A stretch of 64,000 bases of DNA, taken from assembly GCA_963759545.1 (NCBI GenBank), contig CAVXAB010000049.1, positions 1-64,000 of the forward strand, given 5' to 3'. Below, piece after piece: positions 25,674 through 34,691 of this stretch. Source of the DNA: Trebonia sp963759545. Lineage in GTDB: Bacteria > Actinomycetota > Actinomycetes > Streptosporangiales > Streptosporangiaceae. Under the pieces are notes generated by a model. That model made no database searches and was not told where the DNA came from. It was given only the letters and a program-made list of their open reading frames with translations. Every line of letters begins with the position of its first letter. The stretch's first letter is position 1. The position numbers were made by a program, and so were the translations under genes.

Positions 25674-26482
25674 TGAGCGCCGTATCAATCCGTCCAGAAC
25701 GAGTGCCCGCGCTGAAGGTAACCCAGCGCCGAGTGCTCCGGTCCGAGCTGACGAAATTCCGTTCCCTGCGGTCGACCGTCTACACCATGGCGACCGCGGT
25801 CGTGCTGATGATCAGCCTCGGCGCGCTGTTCTCGGCGGTGACCGCCAGCCAGTACAAGATGGGCCCGGCCGGCATTAACGCCGTCAGCACCAGCCTGAGC
25901 GGCACCCTCTTCGCCGTGGTGGCGTTCGGGGTACTCGGCGCGCTCATGATGAGCGGCGAGTACAGCACCGGCATGATCCGCTCGTCGCTCACCGCCGTCC
26001 CGCGCCGCCTGCCGGTCCTGTGGGCCAAGCTGGGCGTCTTCGCGGGCACGGCATTCGCGGCCTCACTGGTCGCCAGCTTCGTCTCCTTCTTCCTCGGCCA
26101 GGCGCTGCTGAGCAGCCACCACCTGAACGTGGCCATCACCGCTCCCGGTGCGCTGCGCTCGGTCGTCGGGGCCGCCCTGTACGTGACGGTGGCCGGCTTG
26201 ATCGGGGTCGCCTTGGGCGCGCTGTTCCGCAACACCGCGGCGGCGATCGCTACCTTCGCCGGCGTGTTCTTCGTGATCCCGCTGCTGGCCGGGCTGCTCC
26301 CCGCTTCGATCAGCGGTCACGTGGCTCCCTACCTGCCCTCCAACGCGGGCGAGGGGCTCTGGGGAGGAGCGTCCAACCTGCCGAACGCGCTGTCGCCCTG
26401 GACGGGATTCGCGCTGCTGTGCGGTTATGCTGTGGTCCTTATCGGCGCGGCGGCCTGGCGGCTGCGACGAGCCGACGCCTGA
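25670..26482 (+). CDS. ABC transporter permease (ABC-2 type)
   Basis: 270 residues, starting inside the previous stop region (ATGATG at 25670). After a short basic N-terminus (LRSELTKFRSLRSTVYTM), typical of ABC-2 permeases, six membrane segments follow, including FAVVAFGVLGALMMSGEYST and TFAGVFFVIPLLAGLLP. It pairs with the upstream ATPase. Substrate unknown; such pairs next to NarL-type two-component systems often export antibiotics or peptides. Confidence 0.88.
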   Translation: MMSAVSIRPERVPALKVTQRRVLRSELTKFRSLRSTVYTMATAVVLMISLGALFSAVTASQYKMGPAGINAVSTSLSGTLFAVVAFGVLGALMMSGEYSTGMIRSSLTAVPRRLPVLWAKLGVFAGTAFAASLVASFVSFFLGQALLSSHHLNVAITAPGALRSVVGAALYVTVAGLIGVALGALFRNTAAAIATFAGVFFVIPLLAGLLPASISGHVAPYLPSNAGEGLWGGASNLPNALSPWTGFALLCGYAVVLIGAAAWRLRRADA

Positions 26483-26500
26483 CCAGGGACACTAATAGGC

Positions 26501-27688
26501 ATGAGGGCGCTCCGGCCAACCGGATACCCAGCGGCTCGCACGGTGCGCCGCTGGGTATCCGACGTCCTGCTCACCTTGCTGGCCCTGGTGACGACCCTTC
26601 CGGCGCTGCCTCGCGACAGCACCAGGATGCACGCGGCGGAAGTCGTCGTGCTGGCGATCTCGGTCGCGCCGCTGCTGGTCCGGCGGATCTGGCCCCTCCC
26701 GGTGTTCGGGTGGATTCTGCTCACCGCCATCGCCGCGGGATTGTGGTCGAAGAGCGCGATCGACGGCCTGGCCCTGCTCATCGCCCTGTATACCGTGGCG
26801 TCGATGCGGCCGCGCAAGGAGGCGCTGGTCTGCGCCGGCCTGCTCGAGGTCGTCGCGGTCATCGCGCTGCTGCTGTATGCGAAGAGCAGATGGTGGTTCG
26901 ACGCGATCTTCGTCTCCGGCATGGTCGCCGCCGCTCTCGGGCTCGGCCTGTACTTCGCCGCCCGCCGCGCCTACCTCGCCGAGCTCCATGACCGGGCGGA
27001 ACGGCTGGAACGCGAGCGAGACCAGCAAGCCGCGCTCGCCGCGGCCGCCGAACGCGCCAGGATCGCCCGCGAAATGCACGACATCGTCGCCCACCACCTC
27101 ACCGTCATGACCACGCTGGCCGAAGCGGCGGTCGCGACGTCGGCCAGCTCGCCGGAAAAGGCCACCGACGTCATGCGCAGCGTGGCGGTCACCGGGCGCC
27201 GGGCCCTGGCGGACACCCGTCGGCTCCTCGGCGTCCTGCGCGAGCGCGACGGTACCGGCGCCGGCAGCGCCGAGGTCCTGCAGCCGGTGCCCGATCTCAG
27301 CCAGCTGGACGCCCTGATCGAGCAGGTCCGTTCGGCTGGACTGGACACCGCACTGGAACTGCACGGGCAGGCACCGGACGTGCCCGCGGGCGTACAGCTC
27401 GCGGTGTACCGGCTGGTGCAGGAGGCCCTCACTAACACGCTCAAGCACGGCGGTGCGGGCGCCAGCGCTTCCGTGCGGCTGAGCTTCGAGCCTGGCGAGC
27501 TGCGCGTCGACGTCAACGACGACGGCGCGGGAAGCGCCGCTCCCGCCGCGGCGGGCGTCGGCGGCGGCCTGCCCGGCATGCGCGAACGCGTACGCGCCTA
27601 CGGCGGTGACGTGCAGGCAGGCCCGCGCCAGCCCGCGGGCTGGGCCGTCTCGGCGCGGCTGCCGCTGGACAACGGGGGAACCACATGA
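26501..27688 (+). CDS. NarL-type sensor histidine kinase
   Basis: 395 residues. Four to five N-terminal membrane helices (DVLLTLLALVTTLPALP; LLTAIAAGLWSKSAIDGLAL; FDAIFVSGMVAAALGLGLYF) serve as the sensor. A HisKA_3 dimerisation helix follows with the phospho-His in ARIAREMHDIVAHHLTVM (about residue 192), and then a HATPase domain (YRLVQEALTNTLKHGGAGAS; VDVNDDGAGS; GLPGMRERV). It overlaps the response regulator gene as ATGA and follows the ABC genes by 18 bases, so one operon is likely. Confidence 0.9.
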   Translation: MRALRPTGYPAARTVRRWVSDVLLTLLALVTTLPALPRDSTRMHAAEVVVLAISVAPLLVRRIWPLPVFGWILLTAIAAGLWSKSAIDGLALLIALYTVASMRPRKEALVCAGLLEVVAVIALLLYAKSRWWFDAIFVSGMVAAALGLGLYFAARRAYLAELHDRAERLERERDQQAALAAAAERARIAREMHDIVAHHLTVMTTLAEAAVATSASSPEKATDVMRSVAVTGRRALADTRRLLGVLRERDGTGAGSAEVLQPVPDLSQLDALIEQVRSAGLDTALELHGQAPDVPAGVQLAVYRLVQEALTNTLKHGGAGASASVRLSFEPGELRVDVNDDGAGSAAPAAAGVGGGLPGMRERVRAYGGDVQAGPRQPAGWAVSARLPLDNGGTT

Positions 27689-28350
27689 TCCGGGTACTGC
27701 TCGTCGACGATCAATCCCTGCTCCGCATGGGGTTCCGGCTGATCCTGGAGGCCGAGCCCGACATCGAGGTAGTCGGCGAGGCCGGGGACGGAGCATCCGG
27801 GGTCAGCATGGCCTCCGCCCTGCACCCCGACGTCGTGCTGATGGATGTCCGGATGCCGGGCATGGACGGGATCAAGGCGACGGCCTCGATCATCGCGGCC
27901 GGCCCGGCCAGCAAGGTCCTCATCCTGACCACGTTCGACCTGGACCAGTACGTCTTCGCCGGGCTCAAAGCCGGCGCCAGCGGCTTCATGCTGAAAGACG
28001 CGCCGCCTGCTGAACTGCTCGCCGCCATCCGCACCGTCGCCGGCGGTGACGCGGTCCTTGCCCCCACGACCACACGGCGGCTCATCGACCAGTTCGCACC
28101 GCTGCTACCCGACCCGGGCAAGCAGCAAGACCGCGACGCGATGCTCAGCAAGCTCACCGACCGGGAACGAACCGTGTTCGCCGAGCTCGCCGCCGGGCGA
28201 TCCAACCGTGAGATCGCCACCGAGCTGCACCTATCCGAAGGCACGGTCAAGATCCACGTCGGGCGGATACTGACCAAGCTCGGCCTCCGCGACCGGGTCC
28301 AGGCCGTCGTGCTGGCCTACGAATCCGGCCTCATCACACCAGGAAGCTGA
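27685..28350 (+). CDS. NarL/LuxR family response regulator
   Basis: 221 residues. The receiver domain has the acidic pair VDD near residue 8, the phospho-acceptor Asp54 in VVLMDVRMPGMDG and the conserved Lys in SGFMLKDAPP. The LuxR-type HTH reads LTDRERTVFAELAAGRSNRE and IATELHLSEGTVKIHVGRIL. Cognate partner of the kinase just upstream; it probably activates the ABC exporter operon. Confidence 0.93.
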   Translation: MIRVLLVDDQSLLRMGFRLILEAEPDIEVVGEAGDGASGVSMASALHPDVVLMDVRMPGMDGIKATASIIAAGPASKVLILTTFDLDQYVFAGLKAGASGFMLKDAPPAELLAAIRTVAGGDAVLAPTTTRRLIDQFAPLLPDPGKQQDRDAMLSKLTDRERTVFAELAAGRSNREIATELHLSEGTVKIHVGRILTKLGLRDRVQAVVLAYESGLITPGS

Positions 28351-28375
28351 CCCTCTCCTCAGCCGTCAGCGACCT

Positions 28376-29260
28376 CTATTCCGTCAAGATGCGGAGGCGC
28401 TCGCGGCATAGCTGGGCGATCGCTTGCGCGCGGCGCGTCGGGCGAGTGTTGGCCGCGGTCAGCAGCACGACAGAGAGCGCGGGGGCGTCGTCGCGGATCG
28501 GAACGGCGGCCACCGGGTGCCCGTCCAGCGACACCGAGACCTTCGGCTGCAAGTTCAGCACCGTGTAAGCCAGGCCGCGGCCCACCAGTGCGCGGCAGGT
28601 CTCCACGCTCGCCGAGCGGTAGCGCACCGTGGGGGTGACCCCGGCGCTGCTGAAGATCCGCTGGAAGTAGTCGCGGCTGTGCGGCAGGTCCAGCAGGACC
28701 ATCGGCTCCTCGGCCAGCTCAGCCAGCCGCACCGAGCGGCGCTTGGACCACCGGTGCGTGCCGGGGAGCAGCACGTAAGGCGGCAGGCTATACAGCGGCT
28801 GCTGAGTCAGCCGGTCATCCTCGATTAGGTCGTAGCCGATGCCAAGTTCGAACCTTCCACTGGCGACGCCCTCGGCGAGCTCGGCCAGGTTCACCTCAGC
28901 CGTCTCAACCTGCAGTCCAGGGAACTGCTCGGCGGCGGTCGCGAGCAACTCAGGCAGCACGTAGGGGGCAGGGACGGAAAAGCACCCGATCTGGACTGTT
29001 CCGGTGAGCGAGTTACCGAGGCCCTCGGCGGCGCCGAGCAAGTCGGCCGCCTGAGCCAGGAGCTGACGGCTGGCCACCAGCAGTTCCCGGCCGGCCGGGG
29101 TGAGGCTGATCCCGCGGGCGTGGTGGCGCACCAGCAGTTGCACCTGGAATGCCTTCTCCAGGTCGGCAAGCGCGGTGGACATGGCCGACTGGGACAGGTG
29201 TACCGCCTCGGCGGCCTGGGTGACCGTTCCCGCCTCGGCGGCAGCCACGAAGTACTGCAA
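28376..29260 (-). CDS. LysR family transcriptional regulator
   Basis: About 295 residues. The HTH region reads LQYFVAAAEAGTVTQAAEAV, HLSQSAMSTALADLEKAFQV, and the effector domain continues to the end. The only in-frame start codon near the N-terminus is TTG 29260, which cuts into the first helix. The natural start should lie 5-8 codons upstream (in-frame residues EYTLRQ), just after AAGGAGG at 29290-29296, but no ATG or GTG is in frame there; an indel may have removed it. It is the last gene of the leftward catabolic operon and the likely regulator of both arms. Confidence 0.82.
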   Translation of the reverse strand: MQYFVAAAEAGTVTQAAEAVHLSQSAMSTALADLEKAFQVQLLVRHHARGISLTPAGRELLVASRQLLAQAADLLGAAEGLGNSLTGTVQIGCFSVPAPYVLPELLATAAEQFPGLQVETAEVNLAELAEGVASGRFELGIGYDLIEDDRLTQQPLYSLPPYVLLPGTHRWSKRRSVRLAELAEEPMVLLDLPHSRDYFQRIFSSAGVTPTVRYRSASVETCRALVGRGLAYTVLNLQPKVSVSLDGHPVAAVPIRDDAPALSVVLLTAANTRPTRRAQAIAQLCRERLRILTE

Positions 29261-30552
29261 CTGGCGCAGCGTGTACTCGGGGATCCCTGCCTCCTTGCAC
29301 CGATCATGCCGAATCTAAGGCTCAGCAACATCGATTGTACAGATCTTGCCCCCGCAAGCCAGAACGGATGCTCCGCGAGCGGGCAGCCCACCTGATCCAG
29401 TGACCAGCAAAATAAGCCCGCGAGCACAGCGTCGATCGCCGTCTGCGCCAGCAGCACCGCGCCGTCGCGTACCGCCTGGTCGCCAGCGGGTGTCACCGTG
29501 GCGGCGGCGAAAGCGGGCTGGTGGTTGACCGCCGGCAGCGAGCCGATGCCAAGGTAGGGATGGATGGCCCGCACCCGCTGCGAGACGTTGCCCATGTCAG
29601 TGGAGGCGGTCGCCATGCCCCGTGGCCCGGTCTCGGCGAGATCCATGTCGCGGCCAAGCGCGGCCCCGTTGGCGGCGAAAAGCCTGGCCAGCTGCTCGTC
29701 GTTACGGAACTCCGCATAGCGCGGACTGGTCTCGCTCAGCTCCCACTCGCACCCGGCCGCCATGGCGCCCGCCTCGAAGCACGCCCTTACCCGGGCGAAG
29801 GCACCGTCGAGCTCGGCCAGCGTGTCCGCGCGCACGTACCAGGAGCCGCGGGCGATCTCGGGTATCGCGTTGGGCGCGGTGCCGGCCTCGGTGACGATGC
29901 CGTGCACGCGCACCGACTGGGCCAGTTGCTGCCGGAGCAGGCCGATGCCGACTTGCGCGATCGTGAAGGCATCAGCCGCGTTGCGGCCGAGATGGGGGTA
30001 GGCGCCCGCGTGTGAAGTGACGCCCCGGTAGGAGACGTCGAAGTGCGCCACGGCGCGCGGCCGGGCGTAGACGGCGTCGGCGGGTCCTGGGTGGATCATC
30101 ATCGCGAACGCCAGGTCGTCGAAGCACCCCGCCTCGAGCATCGGGATCTTCCCGCCGCCGCCCTCTTCGGCCGGGGTGCCGAGCACGCGGATGCCGATGC
30201 CCAGGTCGGCGGCGACGCTGGCCAGGGCCTCGGCGGCGCCCACGGCGGTCGCCGCGATGATGTTGTGACCGCAGGCGTGGCCGAGGCCGGGGAGGGCGTC
30301 GTACTCCGCGACGAGGCCGACGGTGAAGGCCCCTGCGCCGTATTCGGCGACGAACGCGGTGGGCAGGCCCGCGGCCCCGCGCTCGACCGCGAAACCGCGG
30401 GCCGCAAGCTCGTCGGCCAGGAACGCTGACGAGGCAGTCTCCCGCCAGGCGGTCTCGGGGCTCTCGTGCAGTCGGCGGCTGATGCCGACCAGCGCGCCGA
30501 GCCGCTCATCCACCGCCTCGGCCACCCGCCCCTTCAGCGCCTCCCGCGGCAT
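28891..30552 (-). CDS. M20 family amidohydrolase/peptidase
   Basis: Zinc amidohydrolase of the AbgB/aminoacylase type. Starts at ATG 30552 (MPREALKGRVAEAVDERLGA), 20 bases after the DUF1028 stop. Motifs: GLVAEYDALPGLGHACGHN (metal ligands), GTPAEEGGGGK (catalytic Glu), IHPGPAD, and SHAGAYPHLGRNAADA in the lid domain. The conserved protein ends near base 29400 (DQAVRDGAVLLAQTAIDAVL, about 385 residues). The literal frame stays open to 28891, running through the LysR gene in another frame. The stop was probably lost to an indel, so treat the last 170 residues as artefact. Confidence 0.82.
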   Translation of the reverse strand: MPREALKGRVAEAVDERLGALVGISRRLHESPETAWRETASSAFLADELAARGFAVERGAAGLPTAFVAEYGAGAFTVGLVAEYDALPGLGHACGHNIIAATAVGAAEALASVAADLGIGIRVLGTPAEEGGGGKIPMLEAGCFDDLAFAMMIHPGPADAVYARPRAVAHFDVSYRGVTSHAGAYPHLGRNAADAFTIAQVGIGLLRQQLAQSVRVHGIVTEAGTAPNAIPEIARGSWYVRADTLAELDGAFARVRACFEAGAMAAGCEWELSETSPRYAEFRNDEQLARLFAANGAALGRDMDLAETGPRGMATASTDMGNVSQRVRAIHPYLGIGSLPAVNHQPAFAAATVTPAGDQAVRDGAVLLAQTAIDAVLAGLFCWSLDQVGCPLAEHPFWLAGARSVQSMLLSLRFGMIGARRQGSPSTRCASCSTSWLPPRRERSPRPPRRYTCPSRPCPPRLPTWRRHSRCNCWCATTPAGSASPRPAGNCWWPAVSSWLRRPTCSAPPRASVTRSPEQSRSGAFPSLPPTCCLSCSRPPPSSSLDCRLRRLR

Positions 30553-30571
30553 CAGCGTCCCCGGGCCGGCA

Positions 30572-31246
30572 TCAGCGGTCCCCTGGCACGCCGTAGGAGG
30601 GCGCGGCCTCGGGGTCGAGGGCACGCGTGAGGTAGTCCCGCTTCTGCGGCAGCCAGAGCGCCAGCAGCCGGCCGAGCTCGGCCGCCGGGTCGTCGGCGTC
30701 GTCCACGCGCAGGTCCGTCACCCGCCAGGCGGCGCTCTCGACTACCGCGAGGCCGGCGGAACGCACCGGCCCCTCCTCACCGCCCGCGGCGAGTCCGCCG
30801 AGGAATCCGGCCAGCAGGCGCTCCTCGAAGGTGGCCGCCGCGCTGGCCTGGTAGGAGTCGATCATGGCCTGCACCACGTGGGCGCCGGCGAGCATGTTGC
30901 CCGCGGCGACCGCCTGGTGCCCGGTCGCGGCGGCATAGGTGCCGAGCGCGCGGGCACCGGAGAAGTGCGCGACCCGGCCGGCCGCATCCACGACGGTGAG
31001 CTGGCGGTGCTCGGGATGCTTCTCTTCCGCGACCGCCAGCTCAAGAGCGTCCTGGGCGGGAGACCCGGCCTGGAGCAGGTCGAGCAGGCGCGGCCCGAGC
31101 GCCGGGTTGGTGACGTTCTGCGAGGCCGCCACGCCCACGAGGGGACGCAGGTGCAGGCAACGCGCGGCCACGGCGGGGCTCGACGAGCTGAGCACCATTC
31201 CGAACGCCCCCGTGGCCGGGTCGCGCGCGGCCAGCGAGAACGTCAT
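30572..31246 (-). CDS. DUF1028 family protein (putative Ntn-hydrolase)
   Basis: 225 residues from ATG 31246, overlapping the RidA stop as ATGA. The N-terminus MTFSLAARDPATGAFGMVLS is diagnostic for DUF1028. SSSPAVAARC, VGVAASQNVTNPALGPRLLD and GTYAAATGHQAVAAGNML follow. The family is predicted to adopt an Ntn-hydrolase fold, but its reaction is not established as far as I know. Being translationally coupled to RidA, a flavin monooxygenase and an M20 amidohydrolase points to hydrolysis of an amide or lactam in one pathway. Confidence 0.88.
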   Translation of the reverse strand: MTFSLAARDPATGAFGMVLSSSSPAVAARCLHLRPLVGVAASQNVTNPALGPRLLDLLQAGSPAQDALELAVAEEKHPEHRQLTVVDAAGRVAHFSGARALGTYAAATGHQAVAAGNMLAGAHVVQAMIDSYQASAAATFEERLLAGFLGGLAAGGEEGPVRSAGLAVVESAAWRVTDLRVDDADDPAAELGRLLALWLPQKRDYLTRALDPEAAPSYGVPGDR

Positions 31247-31677
31247 GACGCCCCGCTGATCACCGCGGTCGCGTCGATCTCCACCAGCCACTCGGGCCGC
31301 GCGAGGGCCTCGACGACGAGCCCGGTCGAGACGGGGTAGACGCCCTTCAGCCACCGGCCCATCACCCGGTACACCGGTTCGCGGTATCGGATGTCGGTGA
31401 GGTAGACGATCACTTTCACGATGTCGGCGAGACCGCTGCCGGCTTCGCGCAGCAGCAGGTCGATGTTGGCCATCGCCTTCTCTGCCTGCGCTTCGACGTC
31501 CCCGATGCCCACGCTTTCCCTGGTTTCGAGGTCCTGTCCGATCTGGCCGCGCAGGTAGACGACGCCGTTCGCGACAACGGCCTGGCACAGGTCGTTGTCG
31601 AGGCTTTGCTCCGGGTAGGTGTCCTTCGTGTTGAACGGACGGATGCGCTTGTGGGTAGGCAAGTTAACCGTGTTCAC
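31243..31677 (-). CDS. RidA/YjgF/YER057c family protein
   Basis: 144 residues, starting within the monooxygenase stop (31674-31677 overlap). Family landmarks: VVANGVVYLRGQIGQDLETR, AEKAMANIDLLLREAGSGLA, DIVKVIVYLTDIRYREPVYR and the C-terminal RPEWLVEIDATAV. RidA proteins hydrolyse reactive imines and enamines to carbonyls and ammonia; RutC of the uracil Rut pathway is a relative. Here it probably clears or converts an unstable nitrogen intermediate made by the flavin monooxygenase. Confidence 0.92.
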   Translation of the reverse strand: MNTVNLPTHKRIRPFNTKDTYPEQSLDNDLCQAVVANGVVYLRGQIGQDLETRESVGIGDVEAQAEKAMANIDLLLREAGSGLADIVKVIVYLTDIRYREPVYRVMGRWLKGVYPVSTGLVVEALARPEWLVEIDATAVISGAS

Positions 31678-32960
31678 CTTCCGTAGACGACGGCATCGGA
31701 CGGGCCGACCGCCGCGGCCCCGTAGGCGTGATATCCCCGCTGCATCTGGATGTGGTCGGCGAGGTACTTGGCGTCGTGCCAGACCCCCCAGATGAAGCTC
31801 GATCCGCGCCGCGACTGCCAGGGCAGGCCCAAGAAGTAGACGCCGGGCTCGGACGACACGCCCCGCTGGTGCTTCGGCTTTCCATTCGAGTCGAACGCGT
31901 CAACGTTCAGCCAGCCGTAGTCGGCGGTGAAACCCGTCGCCCAGACGACCGAGGTCACCCCGGCACGACCGAGATCAAGTGAGAGTACGGGGCTGGTCAC
32001 GCACCCCGGGTCGGGACCCAGGAGGTGAGCGTCCGGCTCCTCGGGGAGATCCAGGCCATTGCGCGAGGTATAGGCGTCGGCCTCGTCGAGCAGCGACAGG
32101 TAGTTGGCGTCGCCGTTCGCGATGTTGTCGCCGAGGTCCGGCGCGAAGCGCATGGTTCCGTTGTCGAAAGCAGCGGCCCGGCCGACGAGTTGAATGCCGC
32201 TGGCGGCGAGGGCGCGGAAGTCAACGGTGTGTCCGCCGTGCGCGCCGCTGACCGCGATGGTGACGTGCTCGGCGCCCAGGGGAGGGGTCGCGGCTTCCCA
32301 CTTGCCGAGAACTCCGAGCCACCAGACGAAGTCGCGCCCGCGGTACCTTCGCGGTGGCCGGTCGTGCGGGCCGACCGAGAGGTAAACCTGCCGACCCGAC
32401 TTCTGGAGCTCTTCGGCGATCTGCACCCCCGATGACCCGGCCCCGACCACGAGGACGGCGCCGTCTGGCAGTTGCCGCGGATTGCGGTAGGAGCTGGAGT
32501 GGATTGTCAAAAACCCGGCGGAGGAGGGAACGATCGCCGGGATCACCGGGCGCTGGAACGGGCCGGTCGCGGCCACGACGTAGCGCGCGGCGATGACTCC
32601 GTCCGAGGTCTCCACGCGGAAGCCGGGCCGTCCGGCGTTCTTGCGCACGGACGTCACCTCGACGCCGCAACGGATCGGCGCCCCGATCTTCTCCGCGTAG
32701 GCGACGAAGTAGTCCGCGACCTGCTCCTTCGAGGCGAAACCATCGGGGTCGAGGCCGGCGAACTCAAGGCCGGGGAACCGGTCGTGCCAGGCGGGTCCGT
32801 TGGCGACCAGGGAATCCCACCGCTCCGAGCGCCACCGCTCGGCGATGCGGTGGCGCTCCACGACGAGGTGCGGCACGCCGTAGCCGTTCAGGTGCTCGCT
32901 CATCGCCACCCCGGCCTGGCCCGCACCGACGACGAGGACTTCGATCTCCTGGCTCGACAT
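31674..32960 (-). CDS. Flavin-containing monooxygenase (class B, CzcO/YUCCA-like)
   Basis: 428 residues from ATG 32960 behind GGAGGGGC. FAD-binding motif VLVVGAGQAGVAMSEHL near residue 9, NADPH-binding motif VLVVGAGSSGVQIAEEL near residue 175, and the ATG-type motif VVWATGFTADYGWLNV near residue 360. The FMO-like central stretch YVVAATGPFQRPVIPAI is also seen. First gene of the leftward operon FMO-RidA-DUF1028-M20-LysR. The substrate is unknown; the neighbouring NCS1 permease suggests a nitrogen heterocycle or related amide. Confidence 0.9.
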   Translation of the reverse strand: MSSQEIEVLVVGAGQAGVAMSEHLNGYGVPHLVVERHRIAERWRSERWDSLVANGPAWHDRFPGLEFAGLDPDGFASKEQVADYFVAYAEKIGAPIRCGVEVTSVRKNAGRPGFRVETSDGVIAARYVVAATGPFQRPVIPAIVPSSAGFLTIHSSSYRNPRQLPDGAVLVVGAGSSGVQIAEELQKSGRQVYLSVGPHDRPPRRYRGRDFVWWLGVLGKWEAATPPLGAEHVTIAVSGAHGGHTVDFRALAASGIQLVGRAAAFDNGTMRFAPDLGDNIANGDANYLSLLDEADAYTSRNGLDLPEEPDAHLLGPDPGCVTSPVLSLDLGRAGVTSVVWATGFTADYGWLNVDAFDSNGKPKHQRGVSSEPGVYFLGLPWQSRRGSSFIWGVWHDAKYLADHIQMQRGYHAYGAAAVGPSDAVVYGR

Positions 32961-33090
32961 CCGCCCCTCCACTCCGAATCGCCCAGTGCGCGAGTTCAGT
33001 GCTCCGAGTCTGGGATGAAGTCGAGCAGATAGCAAATAGATGTTGTTGACGTTCAAGATCGGAAAGTCAGATGACCGGCACCCGCACGGC

Positions 33091-33111
33091 TGCATCGGTT
33101 CAATAGATGCA
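33091..33111. promoter_or_regulatory. LysR-type operator candidate between FMO and NCS1 genes
   Basis: TGCATC-N9-GATGCA is a perfect 6-bp inverted repeat of the LysR form, in the 288-bp divergent region of the two catabolic arms and about 140 bases from each start codon. The LysR gene at the end of the leftward arm is the obvious candidate to bind it. Confidence 0.55.
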
Positions 33112-33248
33112 AAGCTTCGGAAAACGCTGGTGAGATGTATATAGACAGTTCGGTGACACTGGAGACATCGTTACTTAACCGTCTGCGGGTCGCAGCGACG
33201 CGGTGTTCGCGAGGCGGGACGTTGTCTCGTGAAAGGACTCCGCCCAGA

Positions 33249-34691
33249 ATGAGCGCCGTAACGACGCCCACCGAACAGCCTCAGCGGATCGAGGACGCCA
33301 CCATACAGCCGATCCCTGACGCGGACCGGCACGGCAAGGCACGGGACCTGTTCACCATCTGGTTCGGCTCCAACATCATGGTCCTCACGATCGTCACCGG
33401 CGCCCTGGCCACGACCGTGTTCTCGCAGCCGTTCTGGTCGGCGGTCGTCGCGATCGTGATCGGCAACCTCGTCGGCGCGGTCTTCATGGCGCTGCACTCC
33501 GCGCAGGGACCGCGACTCGGCGTGCCGCAGATGGTGCAGACGCGCGGCCAGTTCGGCTCCTACGGGTCGCTGCTCGTCATCCTCATCGTGGTCATCATGT
33601 ACGTCGGCTTCTTCGCGTCCAACCTCGTGCTCGGCGGGCAGTCACTGAGCACGATGAGCTCGCACATCAGCACCAACGAGGGCATCGTGATCGTCGGCGT
33701 CGTGAGCGTGACGGCGACGATCTTCGGCTACGACCTCATTCACGCCTACACCAGGGTCATGACCTACCTCTCGGGCGCGGTGCTGGTGCTGGCCTTCGTC
33801 TGGATGGTCTTCGTCCACCACCTCCCGGCCAACTTCTTCTCCAGCGGCCACTTCGGCATCGCGGGCTTCATGGGGACGATCTCGGTCGCCGCCCTCTGGC
33901 AGATTGCCTATGCTCCGTACGTCTCCGACTACTCCCGCTACATGCCACGGGAGACCGGCTCACGCCCCGCGTTCTGGGCGAGCTACACCGGCTGCAGCAT
34001 CGGCTCGATCCTCCCGATGATCCTCGGCGCGATGGTCGGTCTCGCCGTCACCGGGGCGGACGTTGTCCAGGGCCTGACGACGATGACGAGCGGTATCAGC
34101 GTCCTCGTCGTGGTCGTGTTCTCGATCGGCATCGCGGCCACGAACGCGATGAACCTGTACTGCGGCACCCTGTCGACGCTCACCGTCGGGCAGACCCTGA
34201 TGCCGCGCTTCTCGCCGCGCGCCAGGGCCCGGGCGATGATCGCGATCGTGCTCTTCGGCATCTCGCTGATCCTGGCGCTGGTGGCGCAGAACAACTTCCT
34301 GGTCAACTACGAGAACTTCATCTCGCTGCTGCTGTACGTCCTGGTGCCGTGGACAGCCGTCAACCTCGTCGACTACTACCTGGTCCAGCACGGCGACTAC
34401 GTCGTCGACGACTTCTTCCGCGCCGACGGCGGGCGCTACGGCCGGGTCAACTGGGTCGCGATTGCCGCCTACGTGCTCGGCATTTGCATCCAGGTGCCGT
34501 TCATCGTCACCACGCTCTACACCGGCCCGGTCGGGTCGGCGCTGCACGGCGTGGACCTTTCGTGGATCGTCGGCCTCCTTGTCGTCAGCCCCGTCTACTA
34601 CCTGGGGGCCAAGCGGTTCCGCTCCGCTCACTTGCCGGCGAACCGGGCCGCGGGACTCGTGCCGGCCAGGTCCGCCGAGGAGTCCGCATGA
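33249..34691 (+). CDS. NCS1 family permease (purine/cytosine/allantoin/hydantoin type)
   Basis: 480 residues from ATG 33249 after AAAGGAC. Twelve membrane segments with the NCS1 pattern: FTIWFGSNIMVLTIVTGALA near the N-terminus, GQFGSYGSLLVILIVVIMYV, then ALWQIAYAPYVSDYSRYMPR (helix 6 region) and CGTLSTLTVGQT. NCS1 members carry nucleobases, hydantoins, allantoin or thiamine by proton or sodium symport. It overlaps the amidase start as ATGA. It is the import step of the proposed pathway. Confidence 0.9.
   Translation: MSAVTTPTEQPQRIEDATIQPIPDADRHGKARDLFTIWFGSNIMVLTIVTGALATTVFSQPFWSAVVAIVIGNLVGAVFMALHSAQGPRLGVPQMVQTRGQFGSYGSLLVILIVVIMYVGFFASNLVLGGQSLSTMSSHISTNEGIVIVGVVSVTATIFGYDLIHAYTRVMTYLSGAVLVLAFVWMVFVHHLPANFFSSGHFGIAGFMGTISVAALWQIAYAPYVSDYSRYMPRETGSRPAFWASYTGCSIGSILPMILGAMVGLAVTGADVVQGLTTMTSGISVLVVVVFSIGIAATNAMNLYCGTLSTLTVGQTLMPRFSPRARARAMIAIVLFGISLILALVAQNNFLVNYENFISLLLYVLVPWTAVNLVDYYLVQHGDYVVDDFFRADGGRYGRVNWVAIAAYVLGICIQVPFIVTTLYTGPVGSALHGVDLSWIVGLLVVSPVYYLGAKRFRSAHLPANRAAGLVPARSAEESA

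Noticed and set aside
26020..26991. 323-codon rightward frame overlapping the ABC permease and kinase
   Set aside because: Arg-rich translation in an alternative frame of two genes with clear membrane and kinase features.
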